A stretch of DNA of 64,000 nt from Streptomyces sp. MST-110588. GTDB taxonomy: Bacteria > Actinomycetota > Actinomycetes > Streptomycetales > Streptomycetaceae. The position numbers were made by a program, and so were the translations under genes. This document shows positions 1-9,241 of the stretch, one piece after another; within the stretch, counting starts at the first letter, position 1, and each line of letters begins with the position of its first letter. Under the pieces are notes generated by a model. It was not told where the DNA came from. It ran no database searches and was given only the letters and a program-made list of their open reading frames with translations. The stretch spans positions 7,158,501 through 7,222,500 of the forward strand of contig NZ_CP074380.1 in NCBI RefSeq assembly GCF_022695595.1, in the 5' to 3' direction.

Positions 1-1612
1 GGATGAGGTTGTAGCCCTCACGGAAGCGCCGGTTGAGCCGGTTGCGGTCACAGAACGCCACATAGCGGCCGTCGGGGGACCAGCTCGGGCGGCCCGGCAG
101 CCCGCCGGCGCCCAGGGGCGCGGCCAGGACCGTCTCCTTGCCGTCGGCCAGGGTCCGTACCACGAGATTTCCGGACATGTCGAGTGCGGCCAGTCGCTCA
201 CCATCGGGGGAGAGCGCCGGCTGCACCCGCCCCCCGGTCGCCAGCACGGTCTCCTCGCCGGAGGCCACATCCCGGCGGCGTACGGCGAAAAGCCCGTCAC
301 GGTCGTCCGCGTACAGCAGGAAACGGCCGTCCCGGGACCAGCTCGGCCCGAGCACATAACGGGTCGGACGGGCCCGGACGATCTGCCGCGGCGCGCCGCC
401 GCCCGAAGTGGGCGCCAGCCACAGGGCGTTGAGGGCGGCGAAGGCCACCTGCCGGCCGTCGGGGGACAGCGCGGGCAGATGCACCCCGCGCACCGGCCGC
501 ACCCCGGCCCGTTCGAAACCGTAGTCCTTGACCTCGTAGCGCGGACGGTTCAGCTCCAGCTCCGCGTCGAAGGGGATCGTCTCCGCCTTCTCGGGGGCGC
601 TGGGCCGCAGCACCTGGAAACGGCCGCCGACCGTCAGCAGCAGCTCCTCCGGCGAGATCCAGCGCGGCGGTACGGGCATCACATCGCCCTCGACCGGCAC
701 CGCGGCGCCGTCCACGACCAGGGTGCAGGTGGGCCCGGGGAAGTCGGTGATCCGCAGATAGGCCAGCCGGCCGGTGCCGGCGCCCCTGCCAGGAGCGGGC
801 GGCGCCAGGGCCGGGGCCATGACCTGCGCGGCGGCGGTCTCGGTGTGCTCGACGCGCACCTCGCCGCCGCCGTCGGCCTGCACGGAGGCGACCGTACGGG
901 AGAGCAGCGCGGTCCCGGCCACCCGGCCCCGTACGAACACCAGCCGTGCGCCGTCCGGCGACCACGACGGGTCGAAGTCCTCCCAGGCGCCGTCCTGATG
1001 GGGCCCCTGCTGTCCGGGAAGGCCCGTGATCCGCGTCAGCTTCCCGGTCCGCAGGTCCAGGACCCAGATGCGGTACGGGCTGCCGGTCACCGGATCGCCC
1101 TCGCGCTCCGAGGCGAAGGCCAGCCGGCTGCCGTCGGGGGACCAGGCCGGGCCGCGGTCGTCCCAGGGACCGTCGGTGACCTGCCGCAGGCCGGAGCCGT
1201 CGGGGCGCAGCGTCCACAGGTGGAAGTTGCCGCCGCGGTAGGCGCAGACGGCCAGCCGGCTGCCGTCGGGGGAGAAGACGGGGCGGGTGGGCTCCAGGTC
1301 GGGCGGGGTCAGCGCGCGGGCGTCACCGCCCTCGCGGGGGAAGGACCACAGCACGTTCTGGACCTCGGCGACCAGCCGGTCACCGGCGGGGGAGAGGGTC
1401 GCCGAGCCGTTGGTGGCCTCGGTGAAGGAGAGCGTGGGGTGCGAGGTACGGGCGCGGGTGGCCGCGGGAGCCGTGGCGGCCGTGGCCACCCCTCCCGGCA
1501 GGCCCGCCAGCCCCGCAGCGGCGGCGGCCGTGGCCGTGCCCTGCAGGAACCTGCGCCGCGAGAGGGGGCCGGAGTGGGGGGAAGGGAGTTCGGATCTGTC
1601 GGTGGTCTCCAA
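1..1612 (-). CDS. Tat-exported TolB/PD40 beta-propeller protein, probably an amidohydrolase (C-terminus outside window)
   Basis: About 537 codons are visible and the gene runs off the left edge. The start is TTG at 1612, preceded by a GCAGGAGG ribosome site four to five bases upstream. Residues 16-40 form a twin-arginine signal (SRRRFLQG followed by an Ala/Gly-rich segment), so the product is exported folded. The rest carries at least seven copies of the PD40/TolB blade signature (FSPDGSRLAV, WSPDGSRLAF, WSPDGARLVF, LSPDGRQVAF, WSRDGRFLLY, LSPDGERLAA, WSPDGRYVAF). In Streptomyces this architecture usually precedes a C-terminal amidohydrolase domain in a protein of about 1,000 residues. That domain is not in the window, so the enzyme call is inference; a propeller-type S9 peptidase is the alternative. 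Confidence 0.7.
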   Translation of the reverse strand, partial: METTDRSELPSPHSGPLSRRRFLQGTATAAAAAGLAGLPGGVATAATAPAATRARTSHPTLSFTEATNGSATLSPAGDRLVAEVQNVLWSFPREGGDARALTPPDLEPTRPVFSPDGSRLAVCAYRGGNFHLWTLRPDGSGLRQVTDGPWDDRGPAWSPDGSRLAFASEREGDPVTGSPYRIWVLDLRTGKLTRITGLPGQQGPHQDGAWEDFDPSWSPDGARLVFVRGRVAGTALLSRTVASVQADGGGEVRVEHTETAAAQVMAPALAPPAPGRGAGTGRLAYLRITDFPGPTCTLVVDGAAVPVEGDVMPVPPRWISPEELLLTVGGRFQVLRPSAPEKAETIPFDAELELNRPRYEVKDYGFERAGVRPVRGVHLPALSPDGRQVAFAALNALWLAPTSGGGAPRQIVRARPTRYVLGPSWSRDGRFLLYADDRDGLFAVRRRDVASGEETVLATGGRVQPALSPDGERLAALDMSGNLVVRTLADGKETVLAAPLGAGGLPGRPSWSPDGRYVAFCDRNRLNRRFREGYNLI

Positions 1613-1827
1613 CGGTCCTCCTGCGACGGGCGGTTACGTGGATGCAGCAACGAGAGATACGGGAGCAACGGACGAGCCGCCTGATCGTGTCATGAGTCGT
1701 GGCCGTGGGGTCAACCCCGTTTTCCGCACGTCTCTTGGCGTCTCATGGGCCACCGGGGAAGAGTGGGCGCCGACCGCGGGCGGATCCGGATCCCGCGCCC
1801 CGTCCCCGACCGTCAGGAGGCGACGTC

Positions 1828-2751
1828 ATGCAGGCCACGCGGCAGGAATACCACCAGGCCCCGGACGGCGCACGCATCGCCACGTACACCTGGTTCCCCG
1901 CTTCCGGCCGGCCGCGCGCGCTCGTACAGATCGCCCACGGCGCCGCCGAGCACGCCCGCCGCTACGACCGCTTCGCCCGCTTCCTGGCCGGCCACGGCTA
2001 CGCCGTCCTGGCCTGCGATCACCGCGGCCACGGCCGCACCGCGCCCTCGACGGGCGGTCTGGGCATCGTCGGCGAGGACGCCTGGCGCGCGATCGTCACC
2101 GACCTCAAGAGGATCGGTGACCAGGCCGCCGGTGCCCACCCCGGCGTCCCCCTGGTGCTCCTGGGCCACAGCCTGGGCTCCATGCTGGCCCGTGACTACG
2201 CCCAGGAGTACGGGGCCGACCTGGCCGGCCTGGTCCTCATCGGCACCTTCCGTACGCTGGTCGGAGCGGAGATCGAAAGCTCCCTCGCCGAACTGGAGGC
2301 ACAGGTCGCCGAGCGGGGCCGCACCGCGCCCAGCGACTTCCTCCCGCGCCTGTTCGGCTCCTTCAACGACCGCCATCCTTACCGCACCGGTTTCGAATGG
2401 CTCTCCCGGGACCCGCGGGAGGTGGACCGCTACGTCGCGGACCGGGAGTGCGGCTTTCCCTTCTGCACGGGGCTGGTGCTGGACTGGGTACGGGCGGTCC
2501 GCAAGGTCAACGACCCGCGCAACCTGGCCCGCGTCCCGCGCGGCCTGCCCGTCCACATCGCCGTCGGCGACCAGGACCCCTGCAACCAGCGACTGACACA
2601 GGTGCACGAACTCCTGGAGGACTTCCGCTACCTCGGCACCCGCGACCTGACCTGGAAGGCGTACGAGGGCGCCCGCCACGAACTCCTCAACGAGACCAAC
2701 CGCGACGAAGTCCACGACGATCTCCTGGGATGGCTGCGCGACCACCTGTGA
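1828..2751 (+). CDS. alpha/beta hydrolase, monoacylglycerol lipase / lysophospholipase type
   Basis: A 307-residue cytoplasmic hydrolase. The ATG at 1828 has AGGAGG seven bases upstream and is preferred to the upstream in-frame start at 1699. It reads QIAHGAAEHARRYDRFA near residue 37, the oxyanion HG loop typical of the serine aminopeptidase S33/Hydrolase_4 family. The nucleophile elbow GHSLGS lies near residue 115. A late acidic residue in GDQDPCN and a histidine in GARHELLNE complete the triad. Family members cleave acylglycerols or lysophospholipids; the substrate here is unknown. It is transcribed divergently from the propeller gene, sharing a 215-bp promoter region. Confidence 0.85.
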   Translation: MQATRQEYHQAPDGARIATYTWFPASGRPRALVQIAHGAAEHARRYDRFARFLAGHGYAVLACDHRGHGRTAPSTGGLGIVGEDAWRAIVTDLKRIGDQAAGAHPGVPLVLLGHSLGSMLARDYAQEYGADLAGLVLIGTFRTLVGAEIESSLAELEAQVAERGRTAPSDFLPRLFGSFNDRHPYRTGFEWLSRDPREVDRYVADRECGFPFCTGLVLDWVRAVRKVNDPRNLARVPRGLPVHIAVGDQDPCNQRLTQVHELLEDFRYLGTRDLTWKAYEGARHELLNETNRDEVHDDLLGWLRDHL

Positions 2752-2830
2752 GACGCCGTCGACCGCCCCCACCGTCGCCGTCGGAGGCCCGCACCGCCGT
2801 CGTCAGCCGCCGCACCGCCGTCGCCGCGTC

Positions 2831-3730
2831 CTACCCCAGGAAGGCGGTGATCCGCTCGCGCAGCGACCGCGCGTCCAGGCCCTGCCCGGCCAGGTACTCG
2901 TCGATCTGTCCGTAACGGCGCAGCTCGCGCCGTCCGACGCCGATTCCCAGCACCCGGTGCGGCACATCCGCCAGCGCGTCGTTGGCGAAGGAGGTGGACG
3001 TCCCCGCCAGGTACGGCTCGACGATCACGATGTCGGTCGTCCCGGCGGCCCCGGTCGCGGCCCGCAGCGTCTCCCCGTCGAAGGGCCGTACGGTCGTCGC
3101 GTACAGCACGCTCACATCCAGCCCTTCCGTGGCGGCCAGCACCTCCTCCAGCATCGGCCCGACCGCCACGACGACCGCGTCGCGGCCCTCGCGCAGGGTC
3201 AGGAAGCGGGCGCCGTCCACCGGCCGCGGTGCCTGGTTGACCTGCACCGACAGGCGTACGTAGACCTTGTCGTCACCGGCCGCGGCGGCGTGCCGCAGCA
3301 GCGTCTCGGCCTCGTCCGGGTGGCCGGGTACATGTACGGTCCAGCCGTCGAGGGTGTCCATCAGCGCCACGTCACCGGGCGCCATATGGGTGAAGCCGCC
3401 CGCCGGCCAGTCGTAGGAGCCGCCCGCGCTCACCAGCACCCCGCCCACCCCCTGGTGGCCGAAGTCCAGCTTCACCTGTTCGAAGGGCCGCTCCACCAGG
3501 AAACTGGCGAAGGTGTGCAGGATGGGGCGCAGCCCGGTCAGGGCCAGTCCGCCGCCCACCCCGACCAGCAGTTGTTCCCTGATCCCGACGTTCACCACCC
3601 TCTCCGGATGCTTTTCCCGGGCCTCGGCGAAGCCGTCCTTGCCGATCTCGGCGAGGACGAGGGCCAGTCGCGGGTCCTCGTCCAGCAGACGGGAGGTGAC
3701 CGAGGCGAAACGCTCACGCATGGTGTCCAT
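2831..3730 (-). CDS. transketolase-like C-terminal (pyrimidine plus C-domain) subunit
   Basis: A 299-residue protein covering the pyrimidine-binding and C-terminal domains of a transketolase that is split into two polypeptides, as in many actinomycete and archaeal enzymes. It contains the Pyr-domain stretch GIREQLLVGVGGGLALTG and a C-terminal domain from about residue 180. It should pair with the N-terminal half at 3899-4672 to give a thiamine-diphosphate enzyme moving two-carbon units between sugar phosphates. GGAGAGG lies seven bases before the ATG at 3730. It is second in the operon, with a 168-bp gap after the N-terminal subunit gene. Confidence 0.85.
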   Translation of the reverse strand: MDTMRERFASVTSRLLDEDPRLALVLAEIGKDGFAEAREKHPERVVNVGIREQLLVGVGGGLALTGLRPILHTFASFLVERPFEQVKLDFGHQGVGGVLVSAGGSYDWPAGGFTHMAPGDVALMDTLDGWTVHVPGHPDEAETLLRHAAAAGDDKVYVRLSVQVNQAPRPVDGARFLTLREGRDAVVVAVGPMLEEVLAATEGLDVSVLYATTVRPFDGETLRAATGAAGTTDIVIVEPYLAGTSTSFANDALADVPHRVLGIGVGRRELRRYGQIDEYLAGQGLDARSLRERITAFLG

Positions 3731-3898
3731 GAGAAGACCTCTCCAACAAGCTGTGTGACTGCGTATCCATGTATGTGTCTGTGGTGTCCTGCGTCCGGAT
3801 GGCCAAGCGGTGTGCCGGACGGCCGTACGGCCCTCGGCGCTTCCTGGATCTCGGCCGTCCTTGGGCTCGGCCGTCCTCGGCCTCAGCCCTTCCCGGCC

Positions 3899-4672
3899 TC
3901 AGCCGTTCTTGGGCTCCACCCGGGCGACCACCGCGTGCGGCCGGCCTTCGTGCGGCGCGGTGAACGCCTCGTACAGCGCCTGGTGATCACGGCCGTCCAC
4001 CGTCACCGCGGACCACCCCGCGGCCTCGAAGTGCGAGGCGATGCCGCCGTACCAGCCGTGGGTGGCGGAGGTGTTGTCGATGACCAGCGTGTGCAGCCGG
4101 TGCAGGCCCGCGGCGCCTGCGTAGGCGATGGCCTCGTGGTTGCTGCCCTCGTCCAGTTCGGCGTCGCCGATCAGCACCCACACCGCCGGGTCGTCCAGAC
4201 CCTGCGCGCGCAGCCCCAGCGCGGTCCCCACGGCCAGCGGCAGACCGTGCCCGAGCGAGCCGCTGCCGATCTCCACGCCCGGCACCAGTTGACGGTCGGG
4301 GTGGTGCCCCAGAGGGGAGTCGTACGAGCCGAAGCCCGGCAGCCACTCGACGGGGAAGAAGCCCTTGGCGGCGAGCACCGCGTAGTACGCCATCGGGCCG
4401 TGCCCCTTGGAGAGCAGAAAGCGGTCCCGCTCCTGGTCCTCGACGGTCGCGGGGGAGACCCGCAGCACCCGGTCGTACAGGACCCACAGGGCGTCGAGGG
4501 TGGAGGTGGCCGCCGGGCCGTGCTTCTCGTCACCGGTCATCAGCCCCATGAGCCGGGTCAGTTCGCCGTAACCGGACCCGCCGCCGGGTCCGGTTACGGG
4601 TATGGACTCCGCCGCACCCGTGGCCGGTCCCGTCATCGCACTCACTGCCGTGTTCGTGGTCGCGTTTGTCAT
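3899..4672 (-). CDS. transketolase-like N-terminal (thiamine diphosphate-binding) subunit
   Basis: 257 residues. The protein has LLSKGHGPMAYYAVLAAKG (substrate/phosphate region) and the ThDP/Mg motif GDAELDEGSNHEA, so it is the PP half of a split transketolase. The first 35 residues are a Thr/Ala/Gly-rich extension. There is no convincing ribosome site before the ATG at 4672. The predicted transcription start from the SoxR-type promoter falls within a base or two of this ATG, so the message is probably leaderless. Divergent neighbour: the SoxR-type regulator. Inference: redox-responsive pentose phosphate flux. Confidence 0.85.
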   Translation of the reverse strand: MTNATTNTAVSAMTGPATGAAESIPVTGPGGGSGYGELTRLMGLMTGDEKHGPAATSTLDALWVLYDRVLRVSPATVEDQERDRFLLSKGHGPMAYYAVLAAKGFFPVEWLPGFGSYDSPLGHHPDRQLVPGVEIGSGSLGHGLPLAVGTALGLRAQGLDDPAVWVLIGDAELDEGSNHEAIAYAGAAGLHRLHTLVIDNTSATHGWYGGIASHFEAAGWSAVTVDGRDHQALYEAFTAPHEGRPHAVVARVEPKNG

Positions 4673-4679
4673 GGCAGAG

Positions 4680-4710
4680 AGCCTGCAACTTCAAGTGCAC
4701 TTGATGTCAA
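4680..4710 (-). promoter_or_regulatory. SoxR-type promoter with 19-bp spacer and perfect palindrome
   Basis: Read leftwards, a consensus -35 TTGACA (4710-4705) and a CAGGCT -10 (4685-4680) are separated by 19 bp, the overlong spacer typical of promoters activated by MerR-family proteins. The spacer contains the perfect 14-bp palindrome TCAAGTGCACTTGA (4691-4704), close to known sox boxes. A start about seven bases past the -10 lands at the transketolase ATG (4672). The box also lies just upstream of the divergent SoxR gene, so autoregulation is possible. Confidence 0.75.
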
Positions 4711-4727
4711 GCGCTAACCTCCAGGGC

Positions 4728-5267
4728 ATGACCTCGCCACGCGACCGCCTTCCGATCGGCGAACTTGCCGCCCGCAGCGGACTGGCCACCTCCGCACTGC
4801 GCTACTACGAGGAACTGGGCCTGATCCAAGCCGAACGCACCTCGGGCAGCCGGCGCCGCTTCCCCCGCGCCACCCTCCGCAGGGTCGCCTTCATCCGCGC
4901 CGCCCGGACCGTCGGCCTCTCCTTGGAGGAGGCCCGTACGGCGCTGGCCGCCCTCCCGCAGGACCGTGCGCCCAACGCCGCCGAGTGGAACTCCGTGGCC
5001 CGGGCCTGGACCGGGCGCATCGACGAGCAGATCGCCGAACTCCAGCAACTGCGGCGCCGGCTGACGGGGTGCATCGGCTGCGGCTGCCTGAGCCTGCGCA
5101 AATGCGCCCTCTACAACCCCGGCGACATCGCCTCCGCCAAGGGAGCCGGCGCCCGCTACCTCCTCGGTGACAGCAGCCCTGAGCAGCCGACCGGCACGCC
5201 AAGCCCTTCCAAAACAGGCAAGAGCCGTAAAAACGAGCGAAGCGGGCGAACCGGCGACGGGCCGTAG
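4728..5267 (+). CDS. soxR: SoxR-type redox-sensing MerR-family regulator
   Basis: 179 residues starting at the ATG at 4728; the longer frame from 4602 is unlikely because it covers the promoter. Residues 8-77 are a MerR winged helix (IGELAARSGLATSALRYYEE). A dimerisation helix follows, then the SoxR [2Fe-2S] ligand cluster with cysteines at 115, 118, 120 and 126 (CIGCGCLSLRKC). Streptomyces SoxR proteins respond to redox-cycling compounds by oxidation of this cluster and activate a small regulon. The adjacent sox box and divergent transketolase pair suggest that pair is a direct target. No strong ribosome site precedes the ATG. Confidence 0.9.
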   Translation: MTSPRDRLPIGELAARSGLATSALRYYEELGLIQAERTSGSRRRFPRATLRRVAFIRAARTVGLSLEEARTALAALPQDRAPNAAEWNSVARAWTGRIDEQIAELQQLRRRLTGCIGCGCLSLRKCALYNPGDIASAKGAGARYLLGDSSPEQPTGTPSPSKTGKSRKNERSGRTGDGP

Positions 5268-5271
5268 CCGC

Positions 5272-5565
5272 TCACACCTGCCCCGGCTTGAAGACGTCCT
5301 GCTCGATGAGCAGCTTGTCGATGCGTGCCTTGTCCACCCGGTTCGTCACCTCCTGGACCTCCTGACGGTCCCGTATGCACTTGGCCAGCGTGAACGCCGA
5401 CGACACCACGAAGATCAGCCCCAGCGCGAGAAACCCCCGCTCCCAGGGGCCCACGGGCAGCTTGACGATCCCGGTCAGCAGCGCCGCCAGGGACAGTCCG
5501 AACGAGATCGCCGCCTGCGCGAAGAAGGCCGTGGTCGTCGGCCGCTGAATCGATGGAGTGGTCAT
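5272..5565 (-). CDS. YiaA/YiaB two-helix inner membrane protein
   Basis: A 97-residue protein starting MTTPSIQRPTTTAFFAQAA. Two hydrophobic helices span roughly residues 12-36 and 42-62, and a charged C-terminal segment (RVDKARIDKLLIEQD) follows. This matches the YiaA/YiaB two-helix domain, whose function is unknown. The ATG at 5565 is chosen over the upstream frame, which has no membrane-protein character. The gene is convergent with soxR, with only four bases between the stops. Confidence 0.8.
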   Translation of the reverse strand: MTTPSIQRPTTTAFFAQAAISFGLSLAALLTGIVKLPVGPWERGFLALGLIFVVSSAFTLAKCIRDRQEVQEVTNRVDKARIDKLLIEQDVFKPGQV

Positions 5566-5789
5566 GCCCGCAGCGTCGCGCCCTCCCGGTGCCCGCGCAT
5601 GAGTACGCGTACTCATCCCGCCGTGGCCCGCCACGGCCCTCCGCCGCCGCCCTCCCGGCTCCCGTCCGCCGCCCTCCCGGCACCCGCCCCGGCCGGTCCC
5701 CGGCCGGAAATGGCGGCAGCCACCCTCTGACATGCGGTATTGTTCTCGTGCACGGCCAGCCGGGGGAAAACCCCGGACCGGACGGGCAT

Positions 5790-5863
<74 letters not shown>

Positions 5864-5869
5864 CAGTGA

Positions 5870-5913
5870 ATCCGCCCTCTGGGCCGGGAGAAATCCTGGC
5901 TCAGAGGGCGGAT
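5870..5913. terminator. hairpin terminator after tRNA-Pro, possibly bidirectional
   Basis: A 16-bp stem with a single G-T wobble (arms 5870-5885 and 5898-5913) encloses a 12-nt loop and is followed on the plus strand by the T-rich stretch GTCGTTGTT. It lies between the tRNA and the convergent end of ctaD, so it may stop transcription from both sides. Confidence 0.75.
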
Positions 5914-6025
5914 GTCGTTGTTCCCGGGGGTATGCGCGGATGCGGACGCGGGCGCGGTATGCCCGTCGGCGTGTTTTCCGGCGAGGGCGTCGCGAAGGGG
6001 AGCCCGGCGAGCGGGGCGGGGCGGG

Positions 6026-7753
6026 TCAGGGGTGTTTTGCGGGGGTGGCCAGGTCCTGGTGTTTGTCGGTGATGTCTCGGCGGCCGGTGTTCCGGGACTG
6101 GTCCAGGGCGGCGATGTCCGGGTGGTGGAGGTCGAAGGCCGGGGATTCCGAGTGGATGGCGGGGAGGGTGACGAAATTGTGGCGCGGGGGCGGGCAGGAA
6201 GTGGCCCATTCCAGGGATCGGGCGTAGCCCCAGGGGTCGTCCACGGAGACCTTCGGGGCGTATTTGGCGGTCTTCCATACGTTGTAGAGGAAGGGCAGGG
6301 TGGACGCGCCCAGCAGGAAGGCGCCGATGCTGGAGACGGTGTTGAGGGCGGTGAAATCGTCGGCGGCCAGGTAGTCGGCGTAGCGGCGGGGCATGCCTTG
6401 CGCGCCGAGCCAGTGCTGGACGAGGAAGGTGGTGTGGAAGCCGGTGAAGAGGGTCCAGAAGTGGATTTTCCCCAGGCGTTCGTCGAGCATCTTGCCGGTG
6501 AACTTGGGCCACCAGAAGTGAAATCCGCCGAACATCGCGAAGACGACGGTGCCGAAGACGACGTAGTGGAAGTGGGCGACGACGAAATAGGTGTCGCTGA
6601 CGTGGAAGTCCATGGGGGGTGAGGCCAGGACGACGCCGGTCAGGCCGCCGAAGAGGAAGGTGACCAGGAAGCCTACCGACCACAGCATCGGGGTTTCGAA
6701 GGAGAGGCTGCCGTTCCACATCGTTCCGATCCAGTTGAAGAATTTCACGCCGGTCGGCACGGCGATGAGGAAGGACATGAAGGAGAAGAAGGGCAGCAGG
6801 ACCGCGCCGGTGACGAACATGTGGTGTGCCCATACGGTGATGGACAGGCCGGTGATCGCGATGGTGGCGCCGATGAGGCCGACGTAGCCGAAGACCGGCT
6901 TGCGGGCGAAGACCGGGATGATCTCGCTGACCACGCCGAAGAACGGCAGCGCGATGATGTAGACCTCGGGATGGCCGAAGAACCAGAAGAGGTGCTGCCA
7001 CAGGAACGCCCCGCCGTTGGCGGGGTCGAAGACGTGGGCACCGAATTTCCGGTCCGCCTCCAGTGCGAACAAGGTGGCGGCCAGTACCGGGAAGGCCATC
7101 AGGACCAGCACACTGGTCAGCAGGATGTTCCAGGTGAAGATCGGCATACGGAACATCGTCATGCCCGGGGCCCGCAGGCAGATGATCGTGGTGATGAAAT
7201 TGACCGCACCGAGAATCGTGCCGAATCCCGACAGGGCCAGGCCCATTGCCCACATGTCGCCGCCGGTGCCGGGAGTGTGCGTGCCGCCGGACAGTGGCGT
7301 GTAGGCGAACCAGCCGAAGCCCGCCGCGCCTTGCGGGGTGAGGAGGGAACCCGCGGCGATCAGCGAGCCGAGGAGATAGAGCCAGTAGGCGAGCATGTTC
7401 AGCCGGGGAAAAGCCACGTCCGGCGAACCGATCTGGAGGGGCATGACGGCGTTGGCGAATCCGGCGAACAAGGGCGTGGCGAACATCAGCATCATGATCG
7501 TGCCGTGCATCGTGAACGCCTGGTTGTACTGCTCGTTGGAAATGAGCTGAGTTCCCGGCCGGGCCAGTTCCGCCCGCATCGTCAGCGCCAGTACTCCGCC
7601 GAGGAGGAAAAAGGCGAAGGAAGTGATCATGTAAAGCGAGCCGATCTTTTTGTGGTCGGTGGTCGTCAGCCACGCCACCACCACCGCGCCCCGCTTTTGG
7701 CGGCGCGGTTTTTCCTCCCGTACCACCTGTGGTTCTCGCGTCCGCGCCGTCAC
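6026..7753 (-). CDS. ctaD: cytochrome c oxidase subunit I (aa3-type)
   Basis: About 575 residues with twelve predicted membrane helices, the catalytic subunit of the terminal oxidase (haem a, haem a3, CuB). Visible motifs are [11 protein letters not shown] at the N-terminus, the low-spin haem ligand region [12 protein letters not shown], the CuB/Tyr motif HPEVYI, HHMF, and [12 protein letters not shown] with the haem a3/CuB histidines. Two GTG starts are possible. The one at 7789 sits inside its own AGGAGGTG sequence, so the GTG at 7753, after AAGGGA, is preferred. No ctaC, ctaE or qcr genes are adjacent, so this is a stand-alone, probably secondary, subunit I copy. Confidence 0.93.
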   Translation of the reverse strand: MTARTREPQVVREEKPRRQKRGAVVVAWLTTTDHKKIGSLYMITSFAFFLLGGVLALTMRAELARPGTQLISNEQYNQAFTMHGTIMMLMFATPLFAGFANAVMPLQIGSPDVAFPRLNMLAYWLYLLGSLIAAGSLLTPQGAAGFGWFAYTPLSGGTHTPGTGGDMWAMGLALSGFGTILGAVNFITTIICLRAPGMTMFRMPIFTWNILLTSVLVLMAFPVLAATLFALEADRKFGAHVFDPANGGAFLWQHLFWFFGHPEVYIIALPFFGVVSEIIPVFARKPVFGYVGLIGATIAITGLSITVWAHHMFVTGAVLLPFFSFMSFLIAVPTGVKFFNWIGTMWNGSLSFETPMLWSVGFLVTFLFGGLTGVVLASPPMDFHVSDTYFVVAHFHYVVFGTVVFAMFGGFHFWWPKFTGKMLDERLGKIHFWTLFTGFHTTFLVQHWLGAQGMPRRYADYLAADDFTALNTVSSIGAFLLGASTLPFLYNVWKTAKYAPKVSVDDPWGYARSLEWATSCPPPRHNFVTLPAIHSESPAFDLHHPDIAALDQSRNTGRRDITDKHQDLATPAKHP

Positions 7754-8127
7754 GGCGCCACATCCCTTCCCTGCCGGTTCTCCCGTCACCTCCTCTAGCT
7801 ACTGCCACGGCCCGCCCGGGGCCCGGGTTGCGCCATTGGTGGGCGCGTTGCGGGAGGGACCGGGACGCGGGGCCGATGCGCGGGCCGGTCGGCCGGGGCG
7901 AGGACCGGGGCGGTACCAGGTCAACCACTGGTTAAGACCGGGAGGCAGAACTGACGGGCCCTCACGGTCTGTATTGGGGCTGGTGCAGTGCGTTCCCGGC
8001 GTGACAGGATGCGTGCTGCGGTTCCGGCGGCCTTAACTGTTCGTTGGGACCGGACAGGTGTCGCCGGGAGCCGGAGGGCAGTAGTGATGAACGTGGGGGC
8101 GAGAGCCGTCCGCAGGAGACGCGCAGC

Positions 8128-8592
8128 GTGCTCGCGGAACGGCTCAACCACCTCTTCGCCAACATGCACCCGCCGGGGGCCCCGTACACCAACGCCCACG
8201 TGGCCCAGGAGATCACCCGGGGAACCGAGGAGTACGGCGGGGCCCGCGTCACCGAGCAGTACCTGTCGATGCTGCGCAACGGCCGCCGCACCAATCCCAG
8301 CCCCGAACTGCTGCGCGCGCTGGCCAAGTTCTTCGCGGTGCCCGTCGGCTACCTGCTGGGCGACCTGCCGCAGTCGCAGGCCGAGCGGGTGGAGGAGGAG
8401 GTCCGCTTCCTCGCCGCCATGCGTGACCAGCGCGTACGGGCCATCGCGCTGCGTTCGGTCGGACTGCCGCCCGAGGTGCAGGACAGCCTGACGACGATCA
8501 TCTCCCAGTTCCGGCAGCAGATGAACCTGCCGGCCGACCCACCGGCCCCGGGCCGTGGGGAGCACAGGGGAGAGCACCGTGCGGACGAGTGA
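8128..8592 (+). CDS. XRE-family helix-turn-helix regulator
   Basis: 154 residues from the GTG at 8128, which has CAGGAG nine bases upstream; an in-frame TTG at 8044 would add 28 unconserved residues. The N-terminal half is an XRE-like HTH of the actinobacterial type (VAQEITRG, VTEQYLSMLRNGRRTNPS, ELLRALAKFFAVPVGYLLGD). A helical tail (VEEEVRFLAAMRDQRVRAIAL) follows. It overlaps the ImmA/IrrE-type gene by 14 bases and so is translationally coupled to it. XRE/ImmA pairs usually work as repressor plus derepressing protease. Confidence 0.85.
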   Translation: MLAERLNHLFANMHPPGAPYTNAHVAQEITRGTEEYGGARVTEQYLSMLRNGRRTNPSPELLRALAKFFAVPVGYLLGDLPQSQAERVEEEVRFLAAMRDQRVRAIALRSVGLPPEVQDSLTTIISQFRQQMNLPADPPAPGRGEHRGEHRADE

Positions 8593-9241
8593 GGACGGCC
8601 GGCTCTTCTTCTCCTGGCGGCACAGCGGCGACAAGGACGGTGCGGACATGCGAGTCGGGCGGATACGCAGACGGTGCAGACAGCTCATCAAGGAGCTCTC
8701 GCTGCCCGCCTCGACCGATCTGCGGGGAATGTGCGACGCGGTGGCGGCCCGCGTCGGCTGCCCCGTCCGCATGGTGCCGATGAGCCTGGGCGGCGCGGTC
8801 TCCGGGATGACGGCCCGTACGGACGGCGGCTACTGGATCTTCTACGAGCTCAGGACGTCCCCGTGGCACCAGGCCCACATCGTCCTGCACGAACTCGGTC
8901 ACCTGCTGCTGGGCCACGACCAGGACCCGCGGCTCACCGAAGAGGCGCTGCGGGTGTGGACGCCGTCGGTCGACGTGCCCACGGCGCTGAGCCGGATGGG
9001 CCTGACCATGGGATTCGCCCGGCACCACGGCTATGACAACCTCGCCGAGCGGGAGACGGAGGTGCTGGGCACGCTGCTCATGGAGCACCTGGTGCCCTCG
9101 GCCGCGGACCGCGAACCGCCTCTGGAGGGGGAGGCGGCGGAGCTGGCCGCCGCGCTGGGGCCCGCGCTGCGGCACGTACGGCCCACGGCGGACGGTGGCG
9201 AGGGCGACGGCGGCGAGAGCGGTGGGGGATCGCGTGTTTGA
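8579..9241 (+). CDS. ImmA/IrrE-type metallopeptidase domain protein
   Basis: 220 residues from the GTG at 8579 (GGGGAG six bases upstream). The zinc-metalloprotease signature HELGHLLLGH occupies residues 104-113, after FYELRTSPWHQAHIVL. It is often annotated as a toxin component, but in ImmA/ImmR and IrrE/DdrO systems this fold cleaves or inactivates the partner XRE repressor. The 14-base overlap with the XRE gene and 8-base overlap with the membrane gene imply one co-translated unit. The C-terminal 40 residues are Gly/Glu-rich and probably disordered. Confidence 0.85.
   Translation: MRTSEDGRLFFSWRHSGDKDGADMRVGRIRRRCRQLIKELSLPASTDLRGMCDAVAARVGCPVRMVPMSLGGAVSGMTARTDGGYWIFYELRTSPWHQAHIVLHELGHLLLGHDQDPRLTEEALRVWTPSVDVPTALSRMGLTMGFARHHGYDNLAERETEVLGTLLMEHLVPSAADREPPLEGEAAELAAALGPALRHVRPTADGGEGDGGESGGGSRV

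Noticed and set aside
297..1217. 306-residue Arg/Gly/Pro-rich reading frame on the minus strand
   Set aside because: It is a shadow of the beta-propeller gene, whose frame shows repeated SPDG blade motifs.
2957..4717. 586-residue reading frame on the plus strand across the transketolase pair
   Set aside because: Its composition is antisense to two recognised enzyme genes and it has no ribosome site or domain.
8128..9241. Classical toxin-antitoxin pair
   Set aside because: HELGHLLLGH is an ImmA/IrrE protease signature and the two genes are fused into a longer operon with a membrane protein; a regulatory role is more likely.
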